Assembly: GCF_000719285.1 (NCBI RefSeq)
Contig: NZ_JOFS01000008.1
Location: forward strand, 1-64,000
Direction of reading: 5' to 3'
Origin: Streptomyces bicolor
GTDB taxonomy: Bacteria > Actinomycetota > Actinomycetes > Streptomycetales > Streptomycetaceae
DNA length: 64,000 bases
Translations under genes and position numbers: made by a program
The notes under the pieces: model-generated
The model's input: the letters and a program-made list of their open reading frames with translations, nothing else
Database searches by the model: none
What the model was told of the DNA's origin: nothing
Part shown: one piece after another, positions 1 to 9,600 of the stretch
How the letters are laid out: every line of letters starts with the position of its first letter
Position numbering within the stretch: the first letter of the stretch is position 1

Positions 1-110
1 TCTTCGCCATCCTCCTCATCCTGATCGTCGGCATCGCCATCGACCTGCTCGTCTTCAGCCCACTGGAACGGGCGGTACTGCGCAGCCGCGGCCTGCTGGT
101 CACCCGCTGA
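1..110 (+). CDS. C-terminal end of an ABC transporter inner-membrane permease (partial)
   Basis: Reading from base 3, 35 codons are open to a TGA at 108-110. The peptide has one hydrophobic segment (FAILLILIVGIAIDLLVF) followed by a basic tail with LERAVLRSR. This combination is typical of the last membrane helix and cytoplasmic tail of SsuC/TauC/NitT-type permeases, which import sulfonates, nitrate or related small anions. Only the end is visible, so the substrate cannot be told. The gene runs off the left edge and converges on the glycerol kinase gene. Confidence 0.55.
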   Translation, partial: FAILLILIVGIAIDLLVFSPLERAVLRSRGLLVTR

Positions 111-115
111 ACGGC

Positions 116-162
116 GCCGGGGGTCGCCGTAACGGCAGACAGGGCAGTTGCCCGCCCCCGGC
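116..162. terminator. Possible bidirectional terminator between convergent genes
   Basis: GCCGGGGG (116-123) can pair with CCCCCGGC (155-162), and a smaller GGGC/GCCC pairing is nested inside. It lies between the converging permease and glycerol kinase genes. There is no U-tract, as is common in Streptomyces. The call rests on position and pairing only. Confidence 0.3.
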
Positions 163-222
163 CCACGCGCGGCGGGCGGCGAGTCGTCCGTCGAGGTCAC
201 CCGGCAGCCACGGACCGGCACG

Positions 223-1737
223 TCACGAGCCCTGCGACGGCTGGATCCACCCCAGCGACCGTTCGACGGCTCGTTTCCAGCAGTCGTACTCCCACTCCCG
301 CCGTTCGGCGTCCATGTCCGGCAGCCACTGAGCGGCCCGGTGCCAGTTGCGGCGCAGGACCTGGAGGTCCGGCCAGTAGCCGGCTGCGAGGCCGGCGGCG
401 TAGGCGGCGCCCAGCGACACCGTCTCGGCGACGAGGGGCCGTACGACGGGAACGTCGAGCACGTCGGCCAGGATCTGCATGAGCAGATGGTCGGACGTCA
501 TGCCGCCGTCCACCTTGAGCTGGGTCAGAGCGAGCGCTGAGTCCGCGTTCATGGCGTCGACGACCTCCCGGGTCTGCCAGCCGGTGGCCTCCAGGACGGC
601 GCGGGCCAGGTGGCCCTTCGTGATGTACGACGTGAGGCCGACGATGACACCGCGGGCATCGCTGCGCCAGTGAGGCGCGAACAGGCCGGAGAACGCGGGG
701 ACGATGTAGCAGCCGCCGTTGTCCTCAACGGTGCGCGCCAGCGTCTCGATCTCGGGGGCGCTGTGGATCAGTCCCAGCCGGTCGCGGAACCACTGGACGA
801 GCGAGCCGGTGACGGCGATCGGGCCCTCCAGAGCGTAGACGGCGGGCTGGTCCCCGATCTTGTACGCGACCGTGGTGAGGAGCCCGTGCTCGGACCGTAC
901 GAGGTCGGTGCCGGTGTTCATCACCAGGAAGCTGCCGGTCCCGTAGGTGCACTTCGCCTCGCCGGGCGAGAAGCAGGTCTGTCCGAACAGTGCCGCCTGC
1001 TGGTCGCCGAGGGCCGCCGTGATGCGCACGCCGGGCAGCAGGGCGGTGGCCTCGCCGTAGCTCTCCGCCGAGGAGCGGATCTCCGGGAGCATCGTGCGGG
1101 GCACCCCGAAGAAGTTCATGAGCTCTTCGTCCCAGGTCAGCGTCCCGATGTCCATGAGCATGGTGCGGCTGGCGTTGGTGGCGTCCGTGATGTGCACGCC
1201 GCCGTCCGTGCCGCCGGTCAGGTTCCAGATCAGCCAGCTCTCGATGGTGCCGAACAGCACCTCGCTGTTGCGGGCACGCCGCTCCAGCCCGTCGACGTTG
1301 TCGAACAGCCAGCGGATACGGGGCGCGGAGAAGTAGGTCGACGGCGGCAGGCGGCAGCGGTCGAGGAAGAACTCGTCTCCCGGGTCCGCTCTCAGCCGCT
1401 CGACGAGCGGGGCGGTGCGGGTGTCCTGCCAGACGATCGCCCGACCCAGCGGTACCCCGGTGGCCCGGTCCCAGAGCACGGTCGTCTCGCGCTGGTTGGC
1501 GATCCCGATCGCCGAGATCTGGCCGGCGTCGATGCCGGCGTTCGACAGCGCCTCGGGGACGACGCGCTGGAGGTTGCGCCAGATCTCGACCGCGTCGTGC
1601 TCGACCCAGCCGGGCCGGGGGAAGTACTGCTGGTGTTCCCGCTGGGAGACCGACGCCAGCCGTCCGCCGTGGTCGAACAGGATGCATCGGGTGGAGGTGG
1701 TGCCCTGGTCGATGGACATCACATACCGCTCAACCAT
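223..1737 (-). CDS. glpK: Glycerol kinase
   Basis: This 504-aa protein phosphorylates glycerol to sn-glycerol-3-phosphate with ATP in the cytoplasm. It has the FGGY-kinase N-terminal phosphate-binding loop [10 protein letters not shown] (residues 8-17), the [12 protein letters not shown] region, and the [15 protein letters not shown] and [17 protein letters not shown] motifs of the second lobe. Length matches the family (about 500 aa). The ATG at 1737 has a weak upstream GGAAGG; Met7 is an alternative start. It lies 42 bp downstream of a GylR-like regulator gene on the same strand, so the pair is probably one transcript. No glycerol facilitator (glpF) or glycerol-3-phosphate dehydrogenase (glpD) gene is next to it, unlike the classical Streptomyces gyl operon, so this may be a second, reduced glycerol locus. 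Confidence 0.93.
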   Translation of the reverse strand: MVERYVMSIDQGTTSTRCILFDHGGRLASVSQREHQQYFPRPGWVEHDAVEIWRNLQRVVPEALSNAGIDAGQISAIGIANQRETTVLWDRATGVPLGRAIVWQDTRTAPLVERLRADPGDEFFLDRCRLPPSTYFSAPRIRWLFDNVDGLERRARNSEVLFGTIESWLIWNLTGGTDGGVHITDATNASRTMLMDIGTLTWDEELMNFFGVPRTMLPEIRSSAESYGEATALLPGVRITAALGDQQAALFGQTCFSPGEAKCTYGTGSFLVMNTGTDLVRSEHGLLTTVAYKIGDQPAVYALEGPIAVTGSLVQWFRDRLGLIHSAPEIETLARTVEDNGGCYIVPAFSGLFAPHWRSDARGVIVGLTSYITKGHLARAVLEATGWQTREVVDAMNADSALALTQLKVDGGMTSDHLLMQILADVLDVPVVRPLVAETVSLGAAYAAGLAAGYWPDLQVLRRNWHRAAQWLPDMDAERREWEYDCWKRAVERSLGWIQPSQGS

Positions 1738-1779
1738 GATCGGCCCTGCCTTCCGATGTGTCGCGGAGGTGCCGGTGCC

Positions 1780-2547
1780 CTACCAGCGGGCCGCGCCCAG
1801 GTCTCTGGAGATCGCGCGTGCCGCCTCCCGCAGCACGGTGATCAGGGCCGGCAGCGGCCGGCCTTTGGTGTCGCAGATCCGCTCGACGGCGCCGGACACT
1901 CCGATCGCGCCCACCACGAGACCGCCCTGTCCCCGGATCGGCGCGGCGATACCGGCCTCGCCCATGCTCATCTCCTGCACCTCGGCGCCCCAGCCCAGAT
2001 CCCGTATCTCGCCGAGCGCTCGGCCCAGCTGCTCGGGGTGGACCAGGGTGTGCCGGGTGTACGCCTCCGGCTCGTCCTCCAGCAGGGCGTCCAGAGGCGT
2101 CGCCCCGAAGGCCAGGAGGACCTTGCCCAGCGAGGAGGCGTGCAGGGGCAGCAGTGCGCCGACGTCCAGACTCTGGAGGGTGTCGTCCGGCCGGAAGACA
2201 TGGTGGATGACGAGCACCCTGCCCTCCAGGGGGGTGCCCAGCCGGACGGCCTCCCCGCTGCGGGCGGCCAGGGCGTCGGCCCAGTTGATGGAGCGCGAAC
2301 GCAGTTCGTTGACATCGAGGTAGCTGGTGCCGAGGTGCAGCAGCGCCGCCCCGAGCTGGTATTTGCCGGTCGCCGGGTCCTGTTCCACGAAGTCCACGTG
2401 TTGCAGGGTGCGCAGGATTCCATGGGCGGTGCCTTTGGCCAGCCCCAGTGACGACGCCACCTCTCCCAGACCCAGCCGACGGGATCCGCCGGCGAGCAGA
2501 CGCAGAATCGCCGCTGCCCGCTCTATCGACTGGACTGGGCCGGCCAT
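1780..2547 (-). CDS. IclR-family transcriptional regulator, GylR-like
   Basis: This 255-aa regulator has an N-terminal winged helix (about residues 5-65, with QSIERAAAILRLL and LGLAKGTAHGILRTL) and a C-terminal IclR effector domain (about 80-250, with LHASSLGKVLLAF and GIAAPIRGQGGLVVGAIGVSG). Family, length and position directly before a glycerol kinase gene point to a GylR-type sensor of glycerol or glycerol-3-phosphate that controls the glpK gene downstream. It is divergent from the HATPase gene at 2693. The shared 145-bp region contains two copies of GTTCG (2588-2592 and 2609-2613) that could belong to an operator, but I see no clear palindrome. Confidence 0.88.
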   Translation of the reverse strand: MAGPVQSIERAAAILRLLAGGSRRLGLGEVASSLGLAKGTAHGILRTLQHVDFVEQDPATGKYQLGAALLHLGTSYLDVNELRSRSINWADALAARSGEAVRLGTPLEGRVLVIHHVFRPDDTLQSLDVGALLPLHASSLGKVLLAFGATPLDALLEDEPEAYTRHTLVHPEQLGRALGEIRDLGWGAEVQEMSMGEAGIAAPIRGQGGLVVGAIGVSGAVERICDTKGRPLPALITVLREAARAISRDLGAARW

Positions 2548-2692
2548 GAAGCGATCGTAGTCCGACTTTTCCCGATTAGGGACTCTCGTTCGGTAATGCC
2601 GACCGATGTTCGTTGACCGGCTACTTGTCCCTCTTTAGCGTGCCTACACGCCCTGACTGCGGGCAACCGCGCTTCCCCGAGGAGGAGGACAC

Positions 2693-3211
2693 ATGACCAC
2701 TGCGCAGCTCCACGCCGCGCCTCGCGGGGAGGCCGCAGAGGACGTGGAGCACGTCTTTTCCCTGCCCCACACCCCGGGGGCGGTGTCGGGGATCCGTCGG
2801 CGCATACGCGAGATCCTCGCCGATTGGGGACTGGCCACGGACGTCACCGAAGAGACACTGCTGGTGGTCTCGGAACTGCTCACCAACGCGATCGTCCACG
2901 CACTGCCCCCGACCACCCTGACGCTCTCGCTGAGCCGGGCGGACAGGTCCGGAGCGGTACGCGTCGAAGTGACCGACATGGGGCCCGCGGCCCCGACGGG
3001 CTCCGCTCTCGACCCGGACGAGCACGGCCGGGGCCTCAGCATCGTCACGGCACTGGCGTCCCGGTGTGGTGTTCATGTGCACGCCGGCGAGACCAGCCGG
3101 TGGGCGGAGTTGCAGTTCGCCACGGACACGCCCCACCAGGCTCCAGGAGCCGTCTGCCCGCAACCGAACGTGCTCTCGTCGGCTGCGCCGCCCGGACACC
3201 GGTCGCTCTGA
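2693..3211 (+). CDS. RsbW-like ATP-binding protein (HATPase_c_2)
   Basis: This 172-aa soluble protein belongs to the serine-kinase-type HATPase family that is abundant in Streptomyces. The Bergerat ATP-binding boxes are visible: N-box ELLTNAIVHA (61-70), G1-box VTDMGP (93-98) and G2-box HGRGLSIV (111-118). RsbW/SpoIIAB relatives bind sigma factors or phosphorylate anti-anti-sigma factors, but most stand-alone Streptomyces members have no known partner. No sigma factor or antagonist gene is adjacent here. An excellent GAGGAGGAG ribosome site sits just upstream of the ATG. The last 40 or so residues lack domain features. Confidence 0.85.
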   Translation: MTTAQLHAAPRGEAAEDVEHVFSLPHTPGAVSGIRRRIREILADWGLATDVTEETLLVVSELLTNAIVHALPPTTLTLSLSRADRSGAVRVEVTDMGPAAPTGSALDPDEHGRGLSIVTALASRCGVHVHAGETSRWAELQFATDTPHQAPGAVCPQPNVLSSAAPPGHRSL

Positions 3212-3213
3212 GA

Positions 3214-3603
3214 TCAGTCCTCCTGGAGCACCGACAGGACGTTGCCCGCCGGGTCCGTGAACCAGGCGATCCCCGCCGGGCCGTCGGGGCCCCGGACGAT
3301 GCCCTTGTCGTCGGCCTCGAACTCCGGGTAGCGCTCCATGCGCACGCCCCGCTGCGCCAGCTCGTCGACGGCCGCGTCGATGTCGTCCACGGGGAAGTTC
3401 AGGATCGTGAAGCTCGCGGGCGTGTGGTTGTCCTTGGGGTAGACAAAGACGCTCGCGCCGCTGCCCAGCTTGATCGTGAGCATCCTCATGTCGCCCTGCC
3501 CGCTCTCCCCCACCTGGAGGCCGAGGGTCTCGCCGTAGAACTCGCGGGCCTTGCCGAGGTCGTCGACCGAGAAGCCGCTGAACGCCTTCGACTGTCCGAA
3601 CAT
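3214..3603 (-). CDS. VOC-superfamily (glyoxalase/bleomycin-resistance fold) protein
   Basis: This 129-aa single-domain protein starts MFGQSKAF with the fold's usual opening [19 protein letters not shown] and ends with [34 protein letters not shown] proteins are metal-dependent lyases, dioxygenases or antibiotic-binding proteins; the substrate cannot be read from sequence. The open frame continues upstream to 3840, but the ATG at 3603 has a good GAAGGAG site and begins exactly at the domain start. It is divergent from the AraC-type gene, which is itself coupled to a second VOC gene at 4660. Confidence 0.85.
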   Translation of the reverse strand: MFGQSKAFSGFSVDDLGKAREFYGETLGLQVGESGQGDMRMLTIKLGSGASVFVYPKDNHTPASFTILNFPVDDIDAAVDELAQRGVRMERYPEFEADDKGIVRGPDGPAGIAWFTDPAGNVLSVLQED

Positions 3604-3757
3604 GCGGTTGTCTCCTTCACCTGTACCGTTCGGGATTTCCGACGCGACTATCAGCGGACCACCATCCGGGCGCCCGCCACACCGGCTCGCGTCCGGATGG
3701 TCGCCGGGCGTCACCCGCAGGGAGCGATCGGCGGCCGGAGGGCCGCATACTGGCCCC

Positions 3758-4663
3758 ATGGGCTCCCCCACCAGCCGCGCATGCGAGCCGCCCGTGGAAG
3801 TCCGCGAGTTCGTGCGAGCCACGCCGCGACTGGACGGCATGGTGGTCTCCGCGGTCGGCTACCGTTCCGCCGGCCTGCGACCCGCCCTCCATCGAGGGCT
3901 GCCCTCCCCGTACCTGACGCTGATCTTCTCGATCGACGGGCCCGTCGTCAGCGGCAGCACCCCCGAGCAGGCGTACGGCACCGACGCCGTACGGACCGAC
4001 ATCGTGGTGGGCGGGCTGCATCAGCGTCCGGCGTTCGTGGCGCAGCCGGAGCACGAAGCCGGGATCCAGCTGTCCGTGCATCCCCTGGCGGCCCGGCGAC
4101 TGCTCGGCATGCCCGCCGGGGAACTCGCCGACGTGCTCGTCACCGAGGGTACGGACGTCCTGGGAAGCGCCGCGGGCGAGATCCACGAGCGGTTGTGCGG
4201 GGAGACGGGGTGGAGCCGGCGTTTCGCCCTCCTCACCGACTACCTCCAGCGGCGCGTCGCGGAGGCCGGGCGCACTGCCGGGGTACGGCCCGAGGTCGCC
4301 GAGGCCTGGGCCTGGCTCGCCCGGCATCGGGGCGCCGGCACCCTGGACGGCCTGGCCGCGCATGTGGCACTCAGCCCCCGCCGCCTGACCACCCTGTTCC
4401 GGGCCGAGACCGGCCTCAGCCCCAAGCAGACCGCCCGGCTGATGCGGTTCCAGCACGCACGCGACGCCGTCGTCCGGGCCGTCGCCACGGGCTGCGCACC
4501 CGACCTGGCACGGGTGGCCGCCGAGTGCGGCTACTACGACCACTCCCACCTCGTGCGCGACTTCAGGCAGTACACCGGCCTGAGCCCCACCGGCTGGCTG
4601 GCCGAAGAGTGCCGGAATATCCAAGCGGGCGGCCACCGCGACGGCGGAGAGTGTGAGGCATGA
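3758..4663 (+). CDS. AraC-family transcriptional regulator
   Basis: This 301-aa regulator has an N-terminal sensor-like half and a C-terminal double helix-turn-helix (about residues 205-290) with [19 protein letters not shown] and [19 protein letters not shown], ending in the family hallmark [13 protein letters not shown]. The frame is open from 3551, but the ATG at 3758 lies beyond the divergent VOC gene's start and begins the plausible N-terminus. Its stop overlaps the next VOC gene by ATGA, so the two are translationally coupled. It probably controls that gene and perhaps the divergent VOC gene. Confidence 0.85.
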   Translation: MGSPTSRACEPPVEVREFVRATPRLDGMVVSAVGYRSAGLRPALHRGLPSPYLTLIFSIDGPVVSGSTPEQAYGTDAVRTDIVVGGLHQRPAFVAQPEHEAGIQLSVHPLAARRLLGMPAGELADVLVTEGTDVLGSAAGEIHERLCGETGWSRRFALLTDYLQRRVAEAGRTAGVRPEVAEAWAWLARHRGAGTLDGLAAHVALSPRRLTTLFRAETGLSPKQTARLMRFQHARDAVVRAVATGCAPDLARVAAECGYYDHSHLVRDFRQYTGLSPTGWLAEECRNIQAGGHRDGGECEA

Positions 4664-5115
4664 ACACCACCACGAATGCCGCAAACACCACGAACACCAC
4701 GACCACCACGCAGGCCCGGCGCGCCCCCGGTGTCTGGCCGACGCTGCAGGCCCACGACGCTCCCGCGCTGATCGACTTCCTCGTCGGCACGGTCGGCTTC
4801 CTGCGCACCGCCGTGTACGAGGACGGCGACCGGGTCGCGCACGCCCAGCTCGACTGGCCCGAGGGGGGCGGCGTCATGCTCGGCTCGCACAAGCCGGACG
4901 GCGAGACCTGGTCCCTGCGGCCGGGCACCTTCGGGGCGTACGTCGTCACCGAGCACGTCGACGATCTCTACCGGCGCCTGAAGGACGCGGACGTGAAGAT
5001 CATTCGCGAGATCGTGGACGAGCCCTACGGCAACCGTGAGTTCGCCATCGCCGACCCGGAGGGCAACAAGTGGTCCTTCGGTACTTATCCCGGCGAGCCC
5101 CGGCCCGCCGTCTGA
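4660..5115 (+). CDS. VOC-superfamily protein with Asn/Thr-rich N-terminus
   Basis: This 151-aa protein has an opening of almost only Asn, Thr and Ala (about 18 residues) encoded by repeating AACACCAC-like units, followed by one VOC domain: VWPTLQAHDAPALIDFLVGTVGF through FAIADPEGNKWSFGTY. The C-terminal DPEGN motif is typical of glyoxalase-fold proteins. It is coupled by ATGA overlap to the AraC regulator. Function is unknown; in such pairs the VOC protein is often the regulator's target and may bind or detoxify a small molecule. The low-complexity leader could be a replication-slippage product and is unlikely to be structured. Confidence 0.82.
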   Translation: MNTTTNAANTTNTTTTTQARRAPGVWPTLQAHDAPALIDFLVGTVGFLRTAVYEDGDRVAHAQLDWPEGGGVMLGSHKPDGETWSLRPGTFGAYVVTEHVDDLYRRLKDADVKIIREIVDEPYGNREFAIADPEGNKWSFGTYPGEPRPAV

Positions 5116-5130
5116 CACACCGGCGGGTGC

Positions 5131-6606
5131 TCACGCGAGGGTCCAGGACAGGCCGTCTCCGGCGACGGCGAGTGCGTCGGGGGCGGCCGGGGCCGGGTCG
5201 TCGAGCGGACCGCCGTAGAGGGCCTGTTCCTGGAGGTCGTTGCCGGTGCGGAAGGTCTCGCCGACGACCCGGGACGACAGCAGCGGGTTGACTCGGTCGT
5301 CCGCGGCCGCCAGCCGGCCCACCGCATCGTCCAGCTCGGCCGCCGCGGCGCGCCAGTGCGCGCCGAGCTTCTCGGGTTCCCGCACCGCCGCGTCGCCGGA
5401 CACCAGCCCACCGGCCAGTTCGGCGAAGGCGGCCGCCTCGCCCAGGTCCACCTTGGTGACCTTCTTCGCCGACCAGAAGTACGAGCTCTCGCTCTGCTCC
5501 ATGTCGTAGAAGGCGATGAGGAACTCGTAGAACACGGCGTACTCGCGCCGGTAGCGGGCCTCGAACTCGGCGAAACCGCGCTCCTCGGGCACGCTGCCGT
5601 CCAGCGCGGAGTTGACCGCGCGGGCGGCCAGCAGAGCGCCGTAGGTGGCCAGGTGCACGCCGGAGGACAGCACCGGGTCCACGAAGCACGCGGCGTCGCC
5701 GACCAGGGCCAGGCCGGGGGTCCAGAAGGACTTCTTCCAGTACGAGTAGTCCTTGCGCACCCGGACCCGGTCGTAGGGCGGCTCGGTCGCGACCGGCACG
5801 CCCGTCAGGAGCCGGCCGACGTCCGGGCAGGCCCGGATCATGTCCTGCCAGGCGGCGCGCGGATCGCGTTGCACCGCGGGGATGTGCTCGGGCGAGATCA
5901 CCGCACCGACGCTGGTGAGGTCGTCGCGCAGCGGGATGTACCAGAGCCAGCCGGCGTCGAAGGCGGCGCAGAAGATGTTGCCGCTGTTCGGTTCCGGGAG
6001 CCGCCTGCCGCCCGCGTGGTAGCCGAACACGGCGAGGTTGCGGAAGAAGTCGGAGTACACGCGCGCTCCGCCGACCTGGCCGTGGATCCGGCTGGTGTTG
6101 CCGGACGCGTCGATGACGTGCCGGGCGTGCACGGTCCGTACGGTCCCGTCGGGGTCGGTGTACTCGACGCCGCGCACCCGCTCGCCGTCGGCGAGAACGC
6201 GCCGCACCGGGGTGCCCTCGCGGATCTCGACGCCCGCCTTGCCGGCGTTGCGCAGCAGGATCTCGTCGAACCGGGAGCGCTCCACCTGGAAGGCGGTGGA
6301 CGTGGGATCCGGCAGGCGGGGAGTCATGGCGAAGGAGAACTGCCACGGCTCGGGGTCGCGTCCCCAGCGCAGGGTGCCGCCGCGTTTGAGCGTGAAGCCC
6401 GCCCTGGCGACCTCGTCGGCGACGCCGAGGAGGCGGCACACGCCGTGCACGGTGGCGGGCAGCAGCGACTCGCCGATCTGGTACCTGGGGAAGGTCTCCC
6501 GCTCCAGCAGCAGCACCCGATGCCCGTGCATGGCCACGACGGTCGCCGCGGTCGAGCCGGCCGGTCCGCCGCCGACGACGATCAGGTCGTAGTCCGGGTT
6601 GTTCAT
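5131..6606 (-). CDS. FAD-dependent halogenase (CndH/CmlS-like)
   Basis: This 491-aa flavoprotein has the nucleotide-binding GGGPAG (12-17), the halogenase-associated WxWxIP motif as WLWYIP (220-225), a second FAD motif ALVGDAACFVDP (300-311), and Lys74 in a FTLKRGGTLRWG stretch, where halogenases of this type carry the Lys that guides hypohalous acid. Members of this branch chlorinate or brominate substrates tethered to carrier proteins, using FADH2 from a partner reductase; no reductase gene is nearby. Its start overlaps the PKS stop by 4 bp (TCAT on the plus strand), so it is coupled to the synthase and probably acts on its ACP-bound chain or starter. A related hydroxylating monooxygenase is the main alternative. 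Confidence 0.82.
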   Translation of the reverse strand: MNNPDYDLIVVGGGPAGSTAATVVAMHGHRVLLLERETFPRYQIGESLLPATVHGVCRLLGVADEVARAGFTLKRGGTLRWGRDPEPWQFSFAMTPRLPDPTSTAFQVERSRFDEILLRNAGKAGVEIREGTPVRRVLADGERVRGVEYTDPDGTVRTVHARHVIDASGNTSRIHGQVGGARVYSDFFRNLAVFGYHAGGRRLPEPNSGNIFCAAFDAGWLWYIPLRDDLTSVGAVISPEHIPAVQRDPRAAWQDMIRACPDVGRLLTGVPVATEPPYDRVRVRKDYSYWKKSFWTPGLALVGDAACFVDPVLSSGVHLATYGALLAARAVNSALDGSVPEERGFAEFEARYRREYAVFYEFLIAFYDMEQSESSYFWSAKKVTKVDLGEAAAFAELAGGLVSGDAAVREPEKLGAHWRAAAAELDDAVGRLAAADDRVNPLLSSRVVGETFRTGNDLQEQALYGGPLDDPAPAAPDALAVAGDGLSWTLA

Positions 6607-9600
6607 TCAGCGCCTCCTGATTCCCGCGCGGTCAGCCAGCCGCGGATCGCCGCGGCCGTGGTGGCGGCGTCGTGGTGAACGACGGAGTAGTGGTCACCGG
6701 GCACGTCGGCGCTGTCGTGCGGGAGGGGCCAATGCGGCTGCCAGTCCCGCTCCGGGTCGATCCGCCGCATCTGTGCGGTCGGCCGGCCGCACAGCAGCAG
6801 CGTGGGGACCGGTGACGGTTCGGGTCGCCACTGCTCCATCACTCGCGCATATCCGCCGCCCACCATCAGCAACGAGTCGTCGAACTCGTCGACGACGTCG
6901 TCCGGCAGTGCGGCAGCGGCGGCCATCAGGGCCAGCCCCCGTGCGTCGTCACGGCGCAGGACACCGACGTGGGAGTCGAGCAGCACCACGCCGGCCGGCG
7001 ACTGCCCGTCCGCAGCGAGGTGCCGGGCCACCGCGTGTGCGACCGCTCCGCCCGCGCAGTAGCCGACGAGGACGACCGGTCGTCCGGTGAACAGGTCGCG
7101 TACCGTGCCGGCGTGCGCCCGCACCAGCGTGGCCACGCTGTCCGGGACGGCCCGGTGGGTGCCGAGACCGGGGTGCTCCAGCAGGAACAGGTCCCGTTCG
7201 CCGTCGAACTGCTTGGCCAGGCCGCCCGGGAGACGCTGCGACGACGTGAGGTAGTCCGGGAAGTAGGCCAGTGCGACGCCGTCGCCGTGGGCGAGCCGGG
7301 CCGGCGCGACGGCGTACCGGGCGTGGTCGGCCGTGGAGAAGGACGGGAGCGCGTACGACGCGAAGTGGCGCAGCGCCATCGCCTCGAACGGCCCCTGCTC
7401 GCGCAGCACGCGATGGTAGACGGTGCTGAACCGGTAGGGCGACGGCGGAGTGCCGTCCTGCGGGCCGCTCTCGCCCGCGGTCCGGTCCTCCGAGTCACTC
7501 TCGCCCGCGGACCGGTCCTCCGCTTCGGTCCCGGTCCGCGGCAGGCCGCCGGCATCGCGCAGGGCGGCGTGCACGTGCGCGGCCAGCGCGGGCAGCGTCG
7601 GGTGTTCCAGTACGACCGTCGGTGCCAGCCGCACCCGCGTGAACGCGCTGAGCCGGTTGCGGACTTGTACGGCCGTGAGTGAGTCGAAGCCGAGCTCGGT
7701 GAATTCGCGGTCGGTGGGAAACGAGGCCGCGTCCGGAAAGCCCAGCACGGCGGCCAACTCGGCGCGGATCAGCTCGGCCAGCTCGGTCTCGCGCCGCTGC
7801 GCCGGAACGGCGGCCAGCCGGTCGCGCCAGCCGCCGGGCGTCTGCTGGATGGGCATCTGCTGGATAGGCGGAGCTGCGGCGGCAGGCCGTCCGGCCCAGG
7901 CCGATCGCGCTGGCAGCAGATCCGCGAGGACCGGCGGTGCGGTCGGGCCGCCCGCGTTCGTCGGGTCCAGCGGGATCGGCACGAGCACCGGCTCGGGTGT
8001 GCGGAGCGCGGTGTCCAGCAGGTCGATGCCCTCCCGCTCGGTGACCGTGCCGACGCCACCCCCACTGAGACGGTGCGGGGCGACCCGCCCCGCCATCCCG
8101 TCGTCGTCCTCGGTGGCCCACGGCCCCCAGGCCAACGCCTGCGCCGGCAACCCGCGCGCCACCCGGTGCCGGGCGAGCGCGTCGAGGAACCCGTTCGCGG
8201 CGGCGTAGTTCGCCTGCCCGGGCCGGCCCAGCACACCGGCGGCCGAGGAGTACAGCACGAACGCGGACAGGTCGAGGCCGCCGGTCGCCTCGTGCAGATG
8301 CCAGGCACCGTCCGCCTTCGGCGCCAGCACGCTCGCCACCCGCTGCGGCGTCATACCGTCCACCACGCCGTCGGCGACCACCCCGGCGAGGTGGAACACT
8401 GCGGTCAGCGCCGGTCGACAGCCCCCGACCAGGGCATCGACGGCGGTCCGGTCGCTGACGTCGCAGGCGACCACCCGCACCTTCGCCGGCAGTTCCGCCG
8501 CCCACGCCGGCATACGGCCGCTGCGGCCGGCCAGCACCAGGTGCCGGGCCCCCTGTTCGGCCACGAGGTACCGGGCGAGGCTCGCGGCGAGCGCGCCGGT
8601 GCCACCGGTGATCAGCACCGTCCCCTCGGGATCCAGGGCCGGCGCCGCTGCGGACGGCGGATCCGCGGTGGTCAATCTCGGTACCAGAACGACCCCGTCC
8701 CGCAGCGCGACCTGTGGTTCGCCGGTGCGCAGCGCCGCGTCCAGGGCCGCCGACGAGGCCGGGCCGCCGCGGCGGTCGACCAGCACGATCCGGCCGGGGT
8801 GCTCGGACTGGGCGCTGCGCACGAGTCCGGCCACGGCGGCCTCGGCCAGGTCGGGATCCTCCCCGGTGGCGTTGTGTGTGAGCACCAGCAGCCGGCCCGG
8901 CTTGGCGTGCGAGGTCCACTCCCGCACCCGTTCCAGCACAGCCGTGACCAGTTCCCGGACGCGGCCCGGCAGGTCGGCGCCGTCGGGCAGGGCGGCGGAC
9001 AGGTGTGCCACGTCGAGCAGTTCGTGAGCCGTGTCCATGTCGCCGGCCGGGGTGGCGGCCCGCCAGGCCGGTCGGTACGGCCTGGCGCCGGGCGCGGGCG
9101 GCTCCGGGAGCGGCCGGGTGATCACCGACTCGACGGCTGCCAGTGGACGGCCGGTCATGTCCGTGAGGGTTACGCGGAGTTCTTCCGGGCCGAGCCGCCG
9201 CAGATGTGCCCGTGCGGCGGTGGCCCCGGTCGCGTACACGGTCACGCCGGTGCAGGCGAGGGGGGCGCGCGGGGCGTCGGGTTGCTCGGCCAGGAGGGCG
9301 GCGTGCAGGGCGGCGTCGAGCAGCGCGGGGTGCAGGACGTACGAGCCGGCGGCCGCCGCTTCCCTGGGCGGGAGGGTCAGCTCGGCGAAGAGTTCCGTAT
9401 CCCGCCGCCACAGTCCGGTCACGCCACGGAACGCCGGGCCGTAGTGATGGCCGTACGCGGACAGCCGCGCGTAGTCGACCGGGATCTCCTCGGCACCCTC
9501 GGGCGGCCACGCCCCGGGTTCGGGAGCGGGCGGCGCACCGGGCGGGGCTGTCGTCGCGGTGGCATGGCGGGTCCACGGCCCCGTGGTGTCGGCCGTACGG

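Noticed and set aside
610..2451. Long plus-strand frame (613 aa) opposite glpK and the IclR gene
   Set aside because: It is the antisense shadow of two well-supported genes; long antisense frames are expected at this GC content.
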